Source: Petrosia ficiformis (lineage: Eukaryota; Porifera; Demospongiae; Haplosclerida; Petrosiidae). From it: 64,000 nt of DNA. Shown here in pieces: positions 11,001-25,400 of this stretch. The notes under the pieces were generated by a model that had not been told where the DNA came from, made no database searches, and was given only the letters and a program-made list of their open reading frames with translations. A program made the translations under genes and the position numbers. Where the stretch lies: positions 57,949,746 through 58,013,745 of the forward strand of contig OX345636.1 in NCBI GenBank assembly GCA_947044365.1, in the 5' to 3' direction. Within the stretch, counting starts at the first letter, position 1. Each line of letters opens with the position of its first letter.

Positions 11001-14000
11001 TTCTATTTTCCTCAATGCTAATTTGTTTTCCTGCTAGGTAATATTTACATGTACTAGTTTCATTTGATCTTGATCTATATTGACTAGTATATAAAGTACA
11101 TGTCATAATAAATCATATAGTAACAAAAATACAATGTAGCTATATAGCATAGTATTATAGGTACAACCTGTGATATATTATTATCATTACCATTCTAACA
11201 TATATTAAACAATAGATGTTTGATCATTCCAGAGTAATTAGTATGTACAGGAATTTGTACTAAATAACATGTTGTACTCCACATGAAGTTAGTACAGTAG
11301 ATACATGTACATGTAATTATGGTACTATGACATTTATATACTACATGTATATGTTTGAAGTACATGTAGATTATATTAATTGATTTTGTTACCATTCATT
11401 ATTATGACATGTACTTTATATACATGTAACTGTACATGTACTAGCTAGTCAATATACATGTACATGTTGATCAATATCAAAATTACTTTTAAACATTACC
11501 TACCAAGAAAAGAAATCAGTATTGTCACATGTATAGACCAGACTGGTTTACTTGATAACTGATAGCATTTTAGATTACATATAATCCAGCTAATATAATG
11601 TGATAATTAGGAATGAAGCTGTTCCTTAAAGGATTGATATTAAATTTTTAGTATCTTTATAACCCAGACAACAGCTAAGCATTCTTTTTCAACTACCAAG
11701 TATCGTTCCTCCCTTGAAAGTACATTGTGTACATGTAACTTTTCGCTTATGTAGACAATTGGATGTTCTCCCCCATTATCATTAACTTATTTGGGGGATC
11801 TGTTTGTAGGATCGTTTGCTTGCTATGATTAGGACTTAGCTTTGAATTAATTTCCCACATGCTTTGCCAATGACTTGTCCCAAATAAAATATCTCGTTTG
11901 TTCTACCTCTTTGGGCTGGTAATGTCTGTATAATTTTTAGCTAACTAATAGATGACATAACTACCATGCAGTAGGCTAAAGCCTACCCTGATTTTTTTAA
12001 CATTTTTTAGACCATGTCACAACCACAACCCACTAAATTAAAATTATTTCCAACTTGCCTTACATCCACATTTGTACAGAGAATAATTATGATGCAATAT
12101 ATATTTCCCCAAAAAACATATTTTAAATTTGAGAAAAAAGTAGCGCTGTACTTATATGATTTGACTAGTGGTCAGGCACAGTAATAAAAGAAAGCGCGCC
12201 GAAACATTTTTTGTGCATAATGAATTATTTGTGACGCATTAACTTGGGTGGAGTCATGATGAATTATTGATGAGTAGGCAAAGCAAGATGAGCTGGGTGT
12301 AAGTAGTCACATATAATTAATAGAAAATGTTAGTCAGACACAGGCCTGACTATGGCTGTGCTGCACTAGTGTGCTCTTGGGACACCTACATCTATCATGA
12401 CAATTAATAGTTAATTAGCTAAACATTTGGTAGCTATGTCCTTGCCTACAGATGCAATTGTTGTATCAATGCAGCATCATATCCACAGTACACTGATTCA
12501 TGAAGTAGCTTGTTTTGCTAATAAAAAACTAATATGGTCTATATACGTAATTATATATATATGTATTAATTATTATGTTTCCTAAAATCAACTGAAAGAT
12601 CAAACTTTGCTACAGAATAGTTATTTGCTTTCATTGCTAAAGTGCAGTAGAAGATAGCTAGGAGGTGTGAAAAGACAGCGTTAATTGTGTTGTGTGATGC
12701 AAGAGAGGACATGTTATGCTGATCAGAATGTGGTGTGTGTTATTTTCAATAACTTTCTTGGAGAAACACGTGTTCTGTAGTTCAAAGTTTGACCTTTCAT
12801 GATCAGTTGCTTTTGAAGAATGAATATATATCAGGGTATTTAATACTAAAATGAACCATTCATTACTCACATTTATAACTGCTTCCTATATTGTTCTTCC
12901 ATTTACCCCACCTTTAATTTGTGAATAATTATTATTAGCTAATTGAATAAAATAGCAAATTGTATAAATTGACTTCTATACTATAGAATTGCAGACTGGA
13001 GGAGGCTTATAAAAGAAAAGACTTGCCATCTGTGAAAGAAATCGTCCAGCATTTTTCAGATCCGAAATATGCTCATGTAAGTGCAAGAAATAATGTTTTT
13101 TAGTCTGTGAAACTTTTGTGTCAGTGTTTGTTATTGAAATCTCAACACACTGAAGGTGATATTACTTGAAAACAGATTAATTCCATAGGAGTAGAACAAG
13201 GGAGACCAGAGGGTCCCATGCCACCCAATATATTGACAGGGGAGCTAGCCCTACCAGTATTGTAGCTTTTATTAGGAAAATACTTAATGTCAACTCGGAT
13301 GCAGAGCTATGGACATACCTTGTAATCGACCACAAGATGGTCTGTATGTAATTCTCAATGTAATTCCCAATTCCATCCCACCTCCCATCATTTTCAAGTT
13401 CCTACTGCAGTGATTACTCCAAATATCATACCAGTATTTTAGTAAAATTGATTGCCTAGCAGCTAGTGCTTCATGTAAGCACAACAAGTACCATCAGGAT
13501 GGGACCCTCACCTACATGGTGAAGTAATATTACACATGTGAAACAAACGATAATTAAAATACACCAAAACATTATAATCATTATTTATGTTTCACTGCTC
13601 ATTTGTGTGGGTCTGAGTCATATAATCATGACAAGGTTAACTTCAGAACATTTAATTTATGCATAGAAAGTAATAAAAGTCAAGTACAGAGAGTCTGTTA
13701 TAAACTGAAGTACAAGCTGCTATCAACTGAGCTGAATTCAAAATCTATTTTATTAAATACAAAAAGCACATGAAAAGTATGTGTATTTTATCTCTATAGT
13801 CTTACATTTTAGTCTGTGCTTTATCTCAAAAAAAGAAAGTAAGGTCCTCAAATAGTGTCTTCCATTTTACCAAAAGAACTGTTAATAACATTTCCTACTT
13901 ATTGAATATCAATTGACCAAGCTCCCTGAATTTACTAATTTTCTTAGCTATACATGTACATGTACATGTATGTGATACAAGTATAATTATATATTAGGAT

Positions 14001-17000
14001 CATGGAAAGTAACTGTCCATACAAAAGCATAAGGAAATGCTATATAGTATATACATGTATGTGCACAAAACCTCTAGTCCCGTTGTGTTTGGGAATGATT
14101 TTCTTTTTGTGTTTGTCACACATATAGATTAATTACTATCTATTTCATCAATTACTGAAGTGTTATTTAATGACTTTGTGTTTCAGTACTAACAATTGTG
14201 TATTACACATGAGCTTTTATAAAACCAAAACATCGACTATTCTCACTTTCATTGGACTAGTATGCATGGAGCATCATATCATACAGCTCACATTCTCTAG
14301 TTATAAACATACATGTAGAATATATGACTTTAGAGGCATTCAAATGTGATGTTGGACAAAAGAAAGTAATATCCAACCACACTGAAATACAGTAACCAGT
14401 AATCACATACCTTTTGGGCTGTCTCAACCCACTGATGTTATTTAATGACAATGAATATCATTATAAGTATAAATTAAAGGGTATATAATATAAAAATATC
14501 ATGTAACAAATTGTATAAAATCTCAACTGTATACCTAGTGAATTGACCACCAAAGTCAGAGATTTCTAAGAGATTTAACATTACCTACCTGACAAGTTTA
14601 CAATCATTCACCTTTCTGCTTTTCTGACAGTAATGAAGCTTGATAGCAACTTTTTATCCCTTCATTGTAAAACAGTTGATGTTAATGTGTATATGTACAT
14701 GTATATCAGGATGATGTATTAATACTCCACTCTCTATACGGAATAACCAGATATATCACTACTGTCACATTAGTCACTACTGTCACAGTAGTCACTACTG
14801 TCACACTAGACTTTCAATATAGTAATAGTATGACTATTGTTACTTCTGTGATAATAGTCACTACTGTCACAATAGTTTAGTACTGTGAGTATTATCTCAA
14901 CATTTTATTGTCAGTTATATGTTTTCAGAGTATTGTGATAATGAACATTATAATAATGGTAATTATTATATTAAGTTGTTACAATTAACACAAGAGAATT
15001 CTTGGAATTAACGTTTTTGCTCCAAGATGGTAGATTTGTGTTCCTCTTTGTTGATTGCTTTTGAGGTAGATAGGGAAGGCTGCTCACTTTCCTATTTGTT
15101 CCTTAGTCACCAACCATGCTTATCACATTGCTAATACATCAATTGTAGGAACCCAAATGGTCAATGGCATAACAACAACTAAGACTAACTACAAGAATTC
15201 ACCATAGATATAGGGATCAAAAACAACCATTCAAAGGGTGACCTTATACACAATGTGTTGATGAATCTCATGAAGTACCTTTCATGGTTCATTGTCATCC
15301 ATTGAACATTGTATTATAAAAAGTATTGTTATTTTGATGTTTATCCATGGCATTGATTATAACCCTGAAACAGTGAGCTCTATTTTCTCATTCATTATTG
15401 AGCTGACTAAAACAATATCATCTGTTGGATTTCCTATTTATCAAAGATCTAACACAATCATTAAAAGTGTGTTAGAAAGATTTTGTAAGCATTTCGTTAT
15501 TTTGCAGAAACTCCAACAGAATTAGTTAGAGATCATTAATCTAACCCTATTTACTGAACATGACCATTCATATACTATGTACACCTTTCCTTGTATTTCT
15601 TCACATATCAACAATTTAAATGATTCCATGTTTACTGATACAGTCTAGCTACTTTGTATTCTTATCTTTAAAGCAGTGATTAGTATGATTAGTCAATAAT
15701 GACATTTGTAACTACTATCACTGTAGTCACAATTGTGACATTGAGAGTAAAAGGATGCAGTGCCATGTTGAATAATTATAATGATGTATATACTGTAGTA
15801 CATGTATACAGTTGTACATGTGTATATAATATTAACAATGATAATTCCATTGCAACAGTATAGTGAGTATTGTAACTACATTGTGTGTACATGTATCAGT
15901 ACTATCACTACTGTGTTGTGACTATTATGATATGTCAGCAGTGACTACTGCTACTATTTTGAGTATAGTGACTACTGTAAGTATGTAATGGTTGAGACTA
16001 TGATGATATTAATGATGATATATAGTTACTATTATCTAGTGACCACATTACTGTGACATGGCATTGTTCGTTACTTTTATGAATATAGTGTCTAATGTGA
16101 CAGTAGTGACTGTAGTGACAATAGTGATGGTTATGATAGTAGTAATGAGTACTGTGACCAGTGAGATTAGAGACTACTGTGACAGTATTGACTTGTGTGA
16201 CAGTAGTCACTATTACATGTACATGTATGTTCCTTTTTTGACTATAGTGACTATTGTGACAGTAGTGACTAATGTGAAAGTATTGACTCATTGTGACAGT
16301 AGGGTTTTGCAATAGTGATGTTATTACTATCGTAACTATGGTCACTACTGTGACAACAGTGACTATTGTGACAGTAGTGACTACTATGAAAGTTATGTTA
16401 GTAGGGTCTATAATGACAATAGTGATATTATTACTATCGTGATTTTGGGGACTATAGTGACTGTTGTGACAACAGTCACTAAAGTGACAATAGTCACTAA
16501 TGTGACAATAGTGATGTTAGTGACTGCTCTTACTATTGTTAGTGACTACTATGACATTAGTGACTATTGTGACAATAGTGACTATTGTAACAATAGTGAT
16601 TATTAATTGACAGAGCTCCCTGTATTGAATAATTTCCTTAACTATACATGTATGTGATACAAGTGTGATTAGCTACATGTATATATATAAAAACAGGGAA
16701 AGTAAATGTCCAATGTACATGTACATGTACATGTACATATATATCTACATGTATATGTACATGTACGTATATGGATCCTATGGTCATAGAAAAGACAGAG
16801 AAGTGTATAAGGACCATGGAAAGTAAGTGTTCAATGTACATGTGGGATGAGTTCTCTGACCATAGGAAAGCATGTGGAAATGCTATGTACATATACATGT
16901 ACATGTACTTACACAAAACCTCTAGTCACTTCATTTTTGGGAATAATTTCCTTTTGACGTTTGTCACACATAAATTAATTACTGTCTTTTTTCATCAATA

Positions 17001-20000
17001 TTACTGAAGTGTTATTTAATGACTTTGTGTTTCAGTACTAAAGTTCAGACTTGTTTTAGTACTAAAATTTTGTATGTTACACATCAGCTTTTATAAAACC
17101 AGCATAATGACCAGGGTTGGGGCTGATTACGCAAGAGTGATTACGATTATGATTATGATTACCCAGAAAAGTTTCTGAATAATTATGATTACAATTACAT
17201 ACCAAAACTTCAGATTATGATTATGATCATGATTACTGTAGCATGATTACATTATGATTATACTATACCACTGCATTCATTTTCACAAGTGAAGTGTGTT
17301 TGGTGATTGTCTTATTCAAACCAATAATGTCAATTCTTTTCATAATTGCACCGTATAAACATCAGTTTTTCAAAAAGGGTGGATTAAGTTAAACATTAAG
17401 TACAACTACATGTACTGTGTTTGCATGATTACATTTTATCGTTGGAATGATTACAGTACTGGTTTAATGGGATTATGATTATGATTATGAATACGCCAAT
17501 TTCAAGTGATGTGATTATGATTATGTCATAAAAAGTGTAGTCGATTACAATCGATTACGATTATAATCGGCCCCAACCCTGAATTAATGACTATTCTCAC
17601 TTTCATTGAACTTGCACACAATCATAGGGTGTCTTATTATATAGGTCACATTCTCTGGTTATGATTATATATGTGTACATGTAGAATTTACACATGTATG
17701 TCAAATGTGATGTTGGACAAAAGAAAGTAACATCTTACCACACCTAAATGTAGTAACCAGTAACCACACACCATTTGGGGTGACCCAACCCCCTGATACT
17801 ATTTAATGACAATAGGTATACAGTTTATATTTCATACAATTTGTTACATGATATTCATCAAATATTTCATTGTCATTTATAAAAAACAGGTTGAATTTGA
17901 AAATAAAAGGTGTTTAATGACATGTATAGTACGTACATACAGGAAAGATGTTTATTACAATAGGTATACATTATGTCATAATATACAAGCTGTACTCACT
18001 TTATAATATTATACTTATAAGATTATGATACATAAGTATATTATACAGTTTACCTAAACCAATAATAGGGTGTAATTATAATGATTACATGTACATGTGT
18101 ATGTATACTTAATTTGGTGTTGGACATGTATGTCCTTTAAGAGTGTTATAATGATGTAACATCAAGTGTCAGTTGGGTCAGTCCAAAGGGGTGTGGTTAC
18201 TGGTTACTGCATTTGGGTGTGGTTTGATGTTACTTTCTTTTATTCATCATCACATTTAACATGCCTATAAAGTCATAAATGTATATTCATAACCAGAGAA
18301 TGTGACCTATATAGTAAGATAAAATTAATAACACTTCAGTAATTGATGACAAAAGACAGCAATTAATGTACAAGTATGTGTGACAAACACAAAAAGGAAA
18401 TTGTCCCCACAATAAAGGGACTAGAGTTTTTGTGTATGTACATGTGCACATATAGTGTATATAACATTTCCACATGCTTTTCTATGACCAGAGAATCCAT
18501 CCCACATATACATTGGACATTTAATTTCCATTGTCCTTATATATAATTACACTTGTATTACATTCATGTATAGTTAAGGAAATTATTAAACTCTGGGAGC
18601 TCTGTCAATTGATAATCATTAAACATAATAAGTAGGAAATGTTATTATAATTATAATTTCCCACACCACAATATTTATACTATCATACCATACCCGTTAT
18701 TACTGACTCAACCTCCTGATGTCATATACTTATATACATGTATGAATAGTAGTACATTGTGTATATAGATAATAATGTATACTGAGAACTTCAATATCTG
18801 TGAATATAAAGACATACATGTACCCACATGTTCAAGCCATACTCACATACATGAAACACACTCCATTGGTCTTGTGTTCTATACTCAGACTGTGAATGTA
18901 ATGACCTTTAATTTCTTTGTGTATGTAAATATTTACCCAAGTCATTATATACATGTAACCATTATAATTACACTCTATTACTGGTTCATGTAAACTGTAT
19001 AATATACTTATGTATCATAATTTTATAACTATAATTATTATAAAGTGAGTACACAGCTTGTATATTACATGTATGTATATCTATTGCAGTAAACCTCTTT
19101 TACATGTACATGTATTTCCTTAAACACCTTTTTACTTTCAAATTCAACTTGTTTTTATAAATGTGACGATGAATATCATGTAACAAATTGTATAAAATCT
19201 AAACTGTATACCTAGTCAATTCTAAATGATATACACAATGTACATATAAATCAGAGATTTCTACAAGCTTTAACATTATCTACCTGACAAGTTTACAATC
19301 ATTCACCTTTCTGCTTTTCTGACAGTAATGAAGCTTGATATCAGCTTTTATCTCTTCATTATGATACAGTTGTTGTTAATATATACATTGTACATGTACA
19401 TGTATATCAGGATGATGTATTAATACTCCACTCTCTATACAGAATATGAGGATCTTTTGGGCGATTCGGTATGATGATGAGAGAGAGGTGGAATCACTAA
19501 TTAGTGATTCCAAAACAGATATAAACTGGACTAACGAAGATTTTCTTGTAAGTGTCATTCTATACATTAATACCTAAAATGTCATGTTTTTATGATTTTA
19601 ATTAATAGTTATTATGATTTAATAATTATTATTGAATATCCATTCTATTATGATGGTATATGTATATCCTAGATATTATTATGAAATGTTATTTGTGGTA
19701 ATATGATTGTGGATATACTGACAAGGAATATTTCATTATTATGAACATTGTCTTCATTATTTATGTAAATGTCTTATGAAGTTCCTTAACAATGTTTAAT
19801 ATTACTATTTTCGTTTCTCCCATCCTATGATTGGTTCCATGATCAATGGTATAGACAGGAAGTTATTGTTTGGTGAGGGGGAGAGGGGCTTACAAAAGGA
19901 AATAGGCATATATAGTGTACTGTACTGCAATTTTTAGCTTATTAGTTATTCATGAGGGCATGCTTTTCACTACAAGCTTTTAAATTAATCCATGTACAAT

Positions 20001-22382
20001 AATTATAATCTATTGAATTACGACACAAACAAACCAAATCAACATTATAATTGATGTATGTTATTATAAGAATTCAGTGTTTGGCAAAATGTTCATTTTA
20101 AATTAATTTATTAACCTCATAGTCTACTGTTTCAACTACTTGTAATTGTTTAGGTCAAATATATGATATAATCTAGTATTTATTCATACACACATTACCT
20201 TTATTGTCTCACTAACATAAACACATACACTCACAGGGGTGGATACAGGATTTATTGTATGGTGGGGTTGATTCATAAAGGGCGTGGTAAATTAATTAAC
20301 GAAAGAAAAAGGTCCTCTAACATCGATTTCTGGAAGATGCGCCTCAAATGTTGTTAAATGAAAGCCTTCAAAATGTCTTCTACTGGAATTCTCTCCTAGT
20401 AATGCATAGCTATCACAAACATGTCTGAAAAGTGTTCTTCTGTGAATGAGGATCGTGTGTAAGTCTTTCAAAGTTCAAATGTTTGGGGGGGTTGCAACCC
20501 CACAAACCTCCCCCCCCCCCCTAAATCCAGCCTTGACTCATACAAACATGTATTTACAAACATACATACTCACACAAACATAATTCACACAAATATATAC
20601 ATACACATTGTCTATTCCTTTAATGATATAAAGTACCAATATACAATGTATCCATAGAGGTGTTAGGATTGGGTTTAACAAAATTTCCTGTACACTGGCT
20701 ACCTAAATTACATAAAAATCCTTACGGAAAGAGATTTATTGCTGCTTCACATAAGTGTACCACTAAGGCATTATCTAAACTTCTTACCACATGTCTTACT
20801 ACTATAACTACTCATTTTAAAGAATATTGCCATGGCATTTATAATAATACCGGTGTTAACTGTTTTTGGATAATTAATAATTCACAACAGGTCCTTGATA
20901 AACTTCACACAATTAATCACTTTTCTAATGCAAAAAAATTTGATAGCTTTGATTTTTCTACACTGTATACTAGTATTCCACATATCTCTTTAAAATTGGC
21001 ACTTACGGCTCTCATACAGGAAGCATATAGAGTTAGAAATTGCATATACCTAGTTGTAAATAAGTTTGGTAAAGCATATTGGTCAGACATACATGTACCA
21101 TCTAAATCTAGTTGTAGCAAAAATATTAAAAAGGATAAACTGATAGAAATGGTGGAGTTCCTGATAGATAACATTTACATTAAAGTAGGTAAATAAATAT
21201 TTAGGCAGCAAGTAGGAATTCCAATGGGTACTGATTGTGCTCCTTTTTTAGCTAATTTATTTTTATTCTATTATGAATATAACTATATGAAAGATCTTAT
21301 CAAAAGTAATATACACTTAGCTAAACAGTTTCCTTACACTACCAGATATATTGATGATCTTTTAACATTAAATAATAATAGATTTACAAAAGTTATTCCT
21401 AACATATATCCTCCTGAGTTAGAACTCAAAAGAACTACTGAGAGTCCCACTATGCTATCCTATTTAGATATATTAATTACAATAGAAAATGAGAAATATC
21501 ACACTACCATTTTTGATAAAAGAGACAATTTTGGTTTTAACATAGTTAACTTTCCACATTTATGCAGTAATATTCCCACTAAACCTGCTTATGAAGTGTA
21601 TATTTCACAATTAATTAGAATTGGTAGGATATGTGATTCCTTTAAAGATTTTGCACACAGACACTATAAGTTAACTAGTCATTTAATACAACAAGGTTTC
21701 TGGTATACTAAGCTATGTTTTACATTTAAAAGGTTTACAAAATACATGCACCTATTTTTTCTAAATTTAAATGTAATGTACGCAAGCATATAGAGGAAGG
21801 TATTTACCTGCCGGTTAATGTAAGACTGAACAACTAGAAATGTGACTATTAGACGTGCTAGACATTGATTAGTACTTATTAGTGCTTTTTCAAAATTATA
21901 ATCAGTACTAATCAGTACTTCTTTTGTGTGTTGCATGGGTAGACAGTGATGGCCAGCTGCTTTTGTAAGAGCAGGTGCTTAGCTTAGTGTGCCTCACTGA
22001 TCTCAAACCTTGCATATGTAACCAACTTGGGTTTGCGGCAGCTCTATGCTTCTCTTCTTGGTTTGTGAGTCGCATTATGTTGTGTACTTGTTATTTAAGT
22101 GTACTATTTTTATTGTTATTATTGTTATATGGACACTGGATGAGTGGGGAGAGTTGGCTAGCCATCAAAGATCTTTAACCCACCATTCCCGGTTCTCAAG
22201 ACTGGACATTCAGTGTTCAATTTTACCATATTTTTCTAAGCCATTGTGGCAGTTCCTCTTCTAAGCCATTGTGGCTGCTTATTTTCTAAGCCATTGTGGC
22301 TGCTTATTTTCTAAGCCATTGTGGCAGTTCCTTTTCTAAGCCATTGTGGCTGCTTATTTTCTAAGCCATTGTGGCTGATTAT

Positions 22383-22430
<48 letters not shown>

Positions 22431-25400
22431 TTTTAAGCCATAGTAGCTGCTCTAATGTTTAATGAAGCCATTGTGGCTGCTTGTTTGTTTGTTGTGTGTG
22501 TGTTTGTTTGCACCTTTTGCTAGCATGCTAGACACATGAATTTTCATGTAATTAATTAATGACTTACAGGTTAGTTAGAGTCTTAAAGATAAATCACTCA
22601 CACATGTAGCCCCTCCCACTATTTAACTACTATACTATACTATTACTATTGTATCACTAACCTGTGTAAAGTAATTAATTATAAAGCATAGTTATGTGTT
22701 GTATTTTATAACTATTTCTGTTACAATTAGTGATATACTGAATCAGTATTTAATATGTTATGTTGTTTAGAAGCATGGGCCAAATTGGCTCAACAATGAT
22801 TACTATATATGCCATTGAGAATACATCTTGAAGCAATTAAGTTAATGCTGTTAGTGACATTATAATAATAATTACACATGTAACTGTGCCATCTGGCCTA
22901 AAGAGAGAACTGTGCAGTGCATGCCAAATAAGAAGCTCTTTTGGCCAATGGTGCACCATATAAGCTTATCAAAAACACTGATATGTTATATTTATAGCAT
23001 AGATCTGCCTGTGTTATCATGTACATGTACATGTTAGAGTTGTACTTATACTTGTATAGGTACATGTACATGTATAGGTGCCTCGGGTACCATGGTATAG
23101 GTAAATATAGGTATAGGCAAGTAGTATAGGGGCGGATACAGATACTTTACAGACCAAGTTTTGAAACTTTATAGTACTATTTTACTGTTTTAGAAAAAGA
23201 CTGATACAACAGTCAGAATCATATATTTTAAGCTATTTCCATCTTTTCTAGTAATTTGTGAGTTTCATTTCAAACAGAAATGGCTATATAGAGCAGTGCT
23301 AAAAATTAGTGATGCACATGAACATAAACTAGAAAAAGCAGTGAACATACATGTAGGAATAGGTATAGGTATAGGCAGTTTTAGTTGCCTATAATATCTG
23401 TATCTGAATTACAGGCAAAACCTAGTATAGGTACAACACTAGTACATGTATGTACATGTGTATGTATACATGTACATGAATGATCAATGTTCATATCTTC
23501 ATATAGCCCCAGGTCATACATGTATAATATCATTAATCATTGAATGTGTATATACATGATAACACATACAGGCCAGTGATTTGTACTGTGGAAGCCATTT
23601 AGAATGATGTGATCACCTTGTGGGATACTATGATATCTAAGATCAACAATTTCTTTGGTGTGTACGTGTATTCCCCAGACTCCCCTAGTAATTGGTACAT
23701 GGTTTGTCTGTTGTGATATTCCAATATACAGATGTATCAATAAAAACTGATATAATAATCTACATTGTAGTTACTTCTCTCAGAGATTGATTATCAGTCA
23801 ATCATGATATGACACATGCTGATCATATACATATACACACACTTAGTTCAAGAAGCAAGATTTGAGTGTATTTTGGTTTTAAAAGATGAGAAAGCTGGTT
23901 AGGTACATTGTAGTTGATGATATAATGTGTTGTATATGTGTTTATCATTGAGTTATGAGCTTCAAAACATACAACATAATTACATTGTTGATCATATTGC
24001 AGTATGGATGGGCTTTGATTCAGTGATACTATACCTGTATCAATTGTATTGAAATGATTCAAAAAATCATGGAAATTTCAGTAGCGATATTCAATCATAA
24101 AAACTTGTATTGCAACAGGTCTAGTTTTCATGTACAATATACACATTATTATTTTAATACACTGTTAAAATGTACTCTCCACTTTTCATTCACTTCCTAC
24201 CATCCTGAATTATAGTTATATTTCATTTACACTTGTATCTACATCAATACATTACCTATACTCTTATACAACTATAACAAGAAGTTGAGTTAACTGATTC
24301 TTATAGTTACAAACAAGAGAAACTGATGTTGTATAAACTGTCCATAGAATTTGAGCTCAACTACACATTTAATAATCATAAACATTTACCTCACCATACA
24401 AATATTTTATTATCATAATTATTTGTTAATTATTCTAGCTCCTTTTTGTTTACTCAGAACACAGTTAGGATCCATTTCATTATGATTTCATATTCTGTAT
24501 TCTGACTTGAGCACTATAAGTAATTGTGTATAGTAATTAAGACTATAACTATCCGTAATTATAATTAGTAATTATAGTAATCATTATGATAATATAAAGA
24601 TTGTATGTAAAATACTTTTATTCATAAATAAATGCATAATCAAAATCATTAATGTCCAGCTTTGCCAACAAAGTCTTATGAATATCATTATGTGGTTGAT
24701 TTGGGTATATATCAAAGTCTTTGATGGCAATCCTGGACAGAATTGAGCAAACAGATTATATGTAACTTCTGAACATACTACATAACACGATTTAAAACTA
24801 TATCAATGCATAGAAACCCACAACTACCAATGTAGCAAACTTTGAAAACGTGCATATTTAATAAGTGAACATTGAAATTGTTTGTTTGATACTTAGCAAC
24901 TATTTAACATACACTTGTCCCTAGGAAACGTATTCAACGTAGCAGTATAGCAGAAGCCAACAACAAAAGAAACGTTAACGTTGGTAAAACGTGTGTAGAT
25001 ACTGTAAAAAACGAAATTTTAAAATTATACAGTTTGAACAGCGTTTCTATGGCGTTTTATCGTAGTACAGTTTGTACTACGGTCGTAGTACAAAGACGAA
25101 ACATGAACTTTTTTTTGTTGTCTATTGTATATTCATTATTATTGATAATATCTAAATGATGAAGTATATGTGTCTATGTGTGTATAAAATACTTGTTTGT
25201 CTAATTGAACCACTCCCCTGATTCATAAATAGTGAAGTCAAGTATGGATATGACATGATTTTATTATACACATGTGATAAGTATTTGTATATGTATAGTA
25301 TCAATTGATATTATTATGAATAACATTTACCAGTGAAACTATTAATTATTACTAGTTTGTATAGTGTTTATTACATGTACATGTATTGTTATTATTTCAT

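Larger units (their letters stand above)
8070..12986 (+). other. Intron 1 (4.9 kb): contents
   Basis: Mostly AT-rich sequence with many TACATGTA palindromes (dense at 10740-11480). It holds the GTGACC-ended MITE (9928-10316) and an RNase H relic (11641-11790), listed separately. 9230-9290 has a TTCCGTTCCTGGTTCCG-type stretch whose complement recurs near 45405. No exon seen between 8.1 and 12.98 kb. Confidence 0.6.
13077..19442 (+). other. Intron 2 (6.4 kb): contents
   Basis: Holds a TIR element (13209-13509), a duplicated block with a dead splice acceptor (13905-14745), GTGAC minisatellites (14757-16605), a long fold-back (16606-18612) carrying a hAT insertion, and a second inverted pair (17813-18055 with 18990-19210). 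15000-15690 shows no recognisable feature. Confidence 0.6.

Noticed and set aside
15998..16345. Frames with T-I-V-T-I-V repeats on both strands
   Set aside because: Translation of the GTGAC/GTCAC minisatellite.
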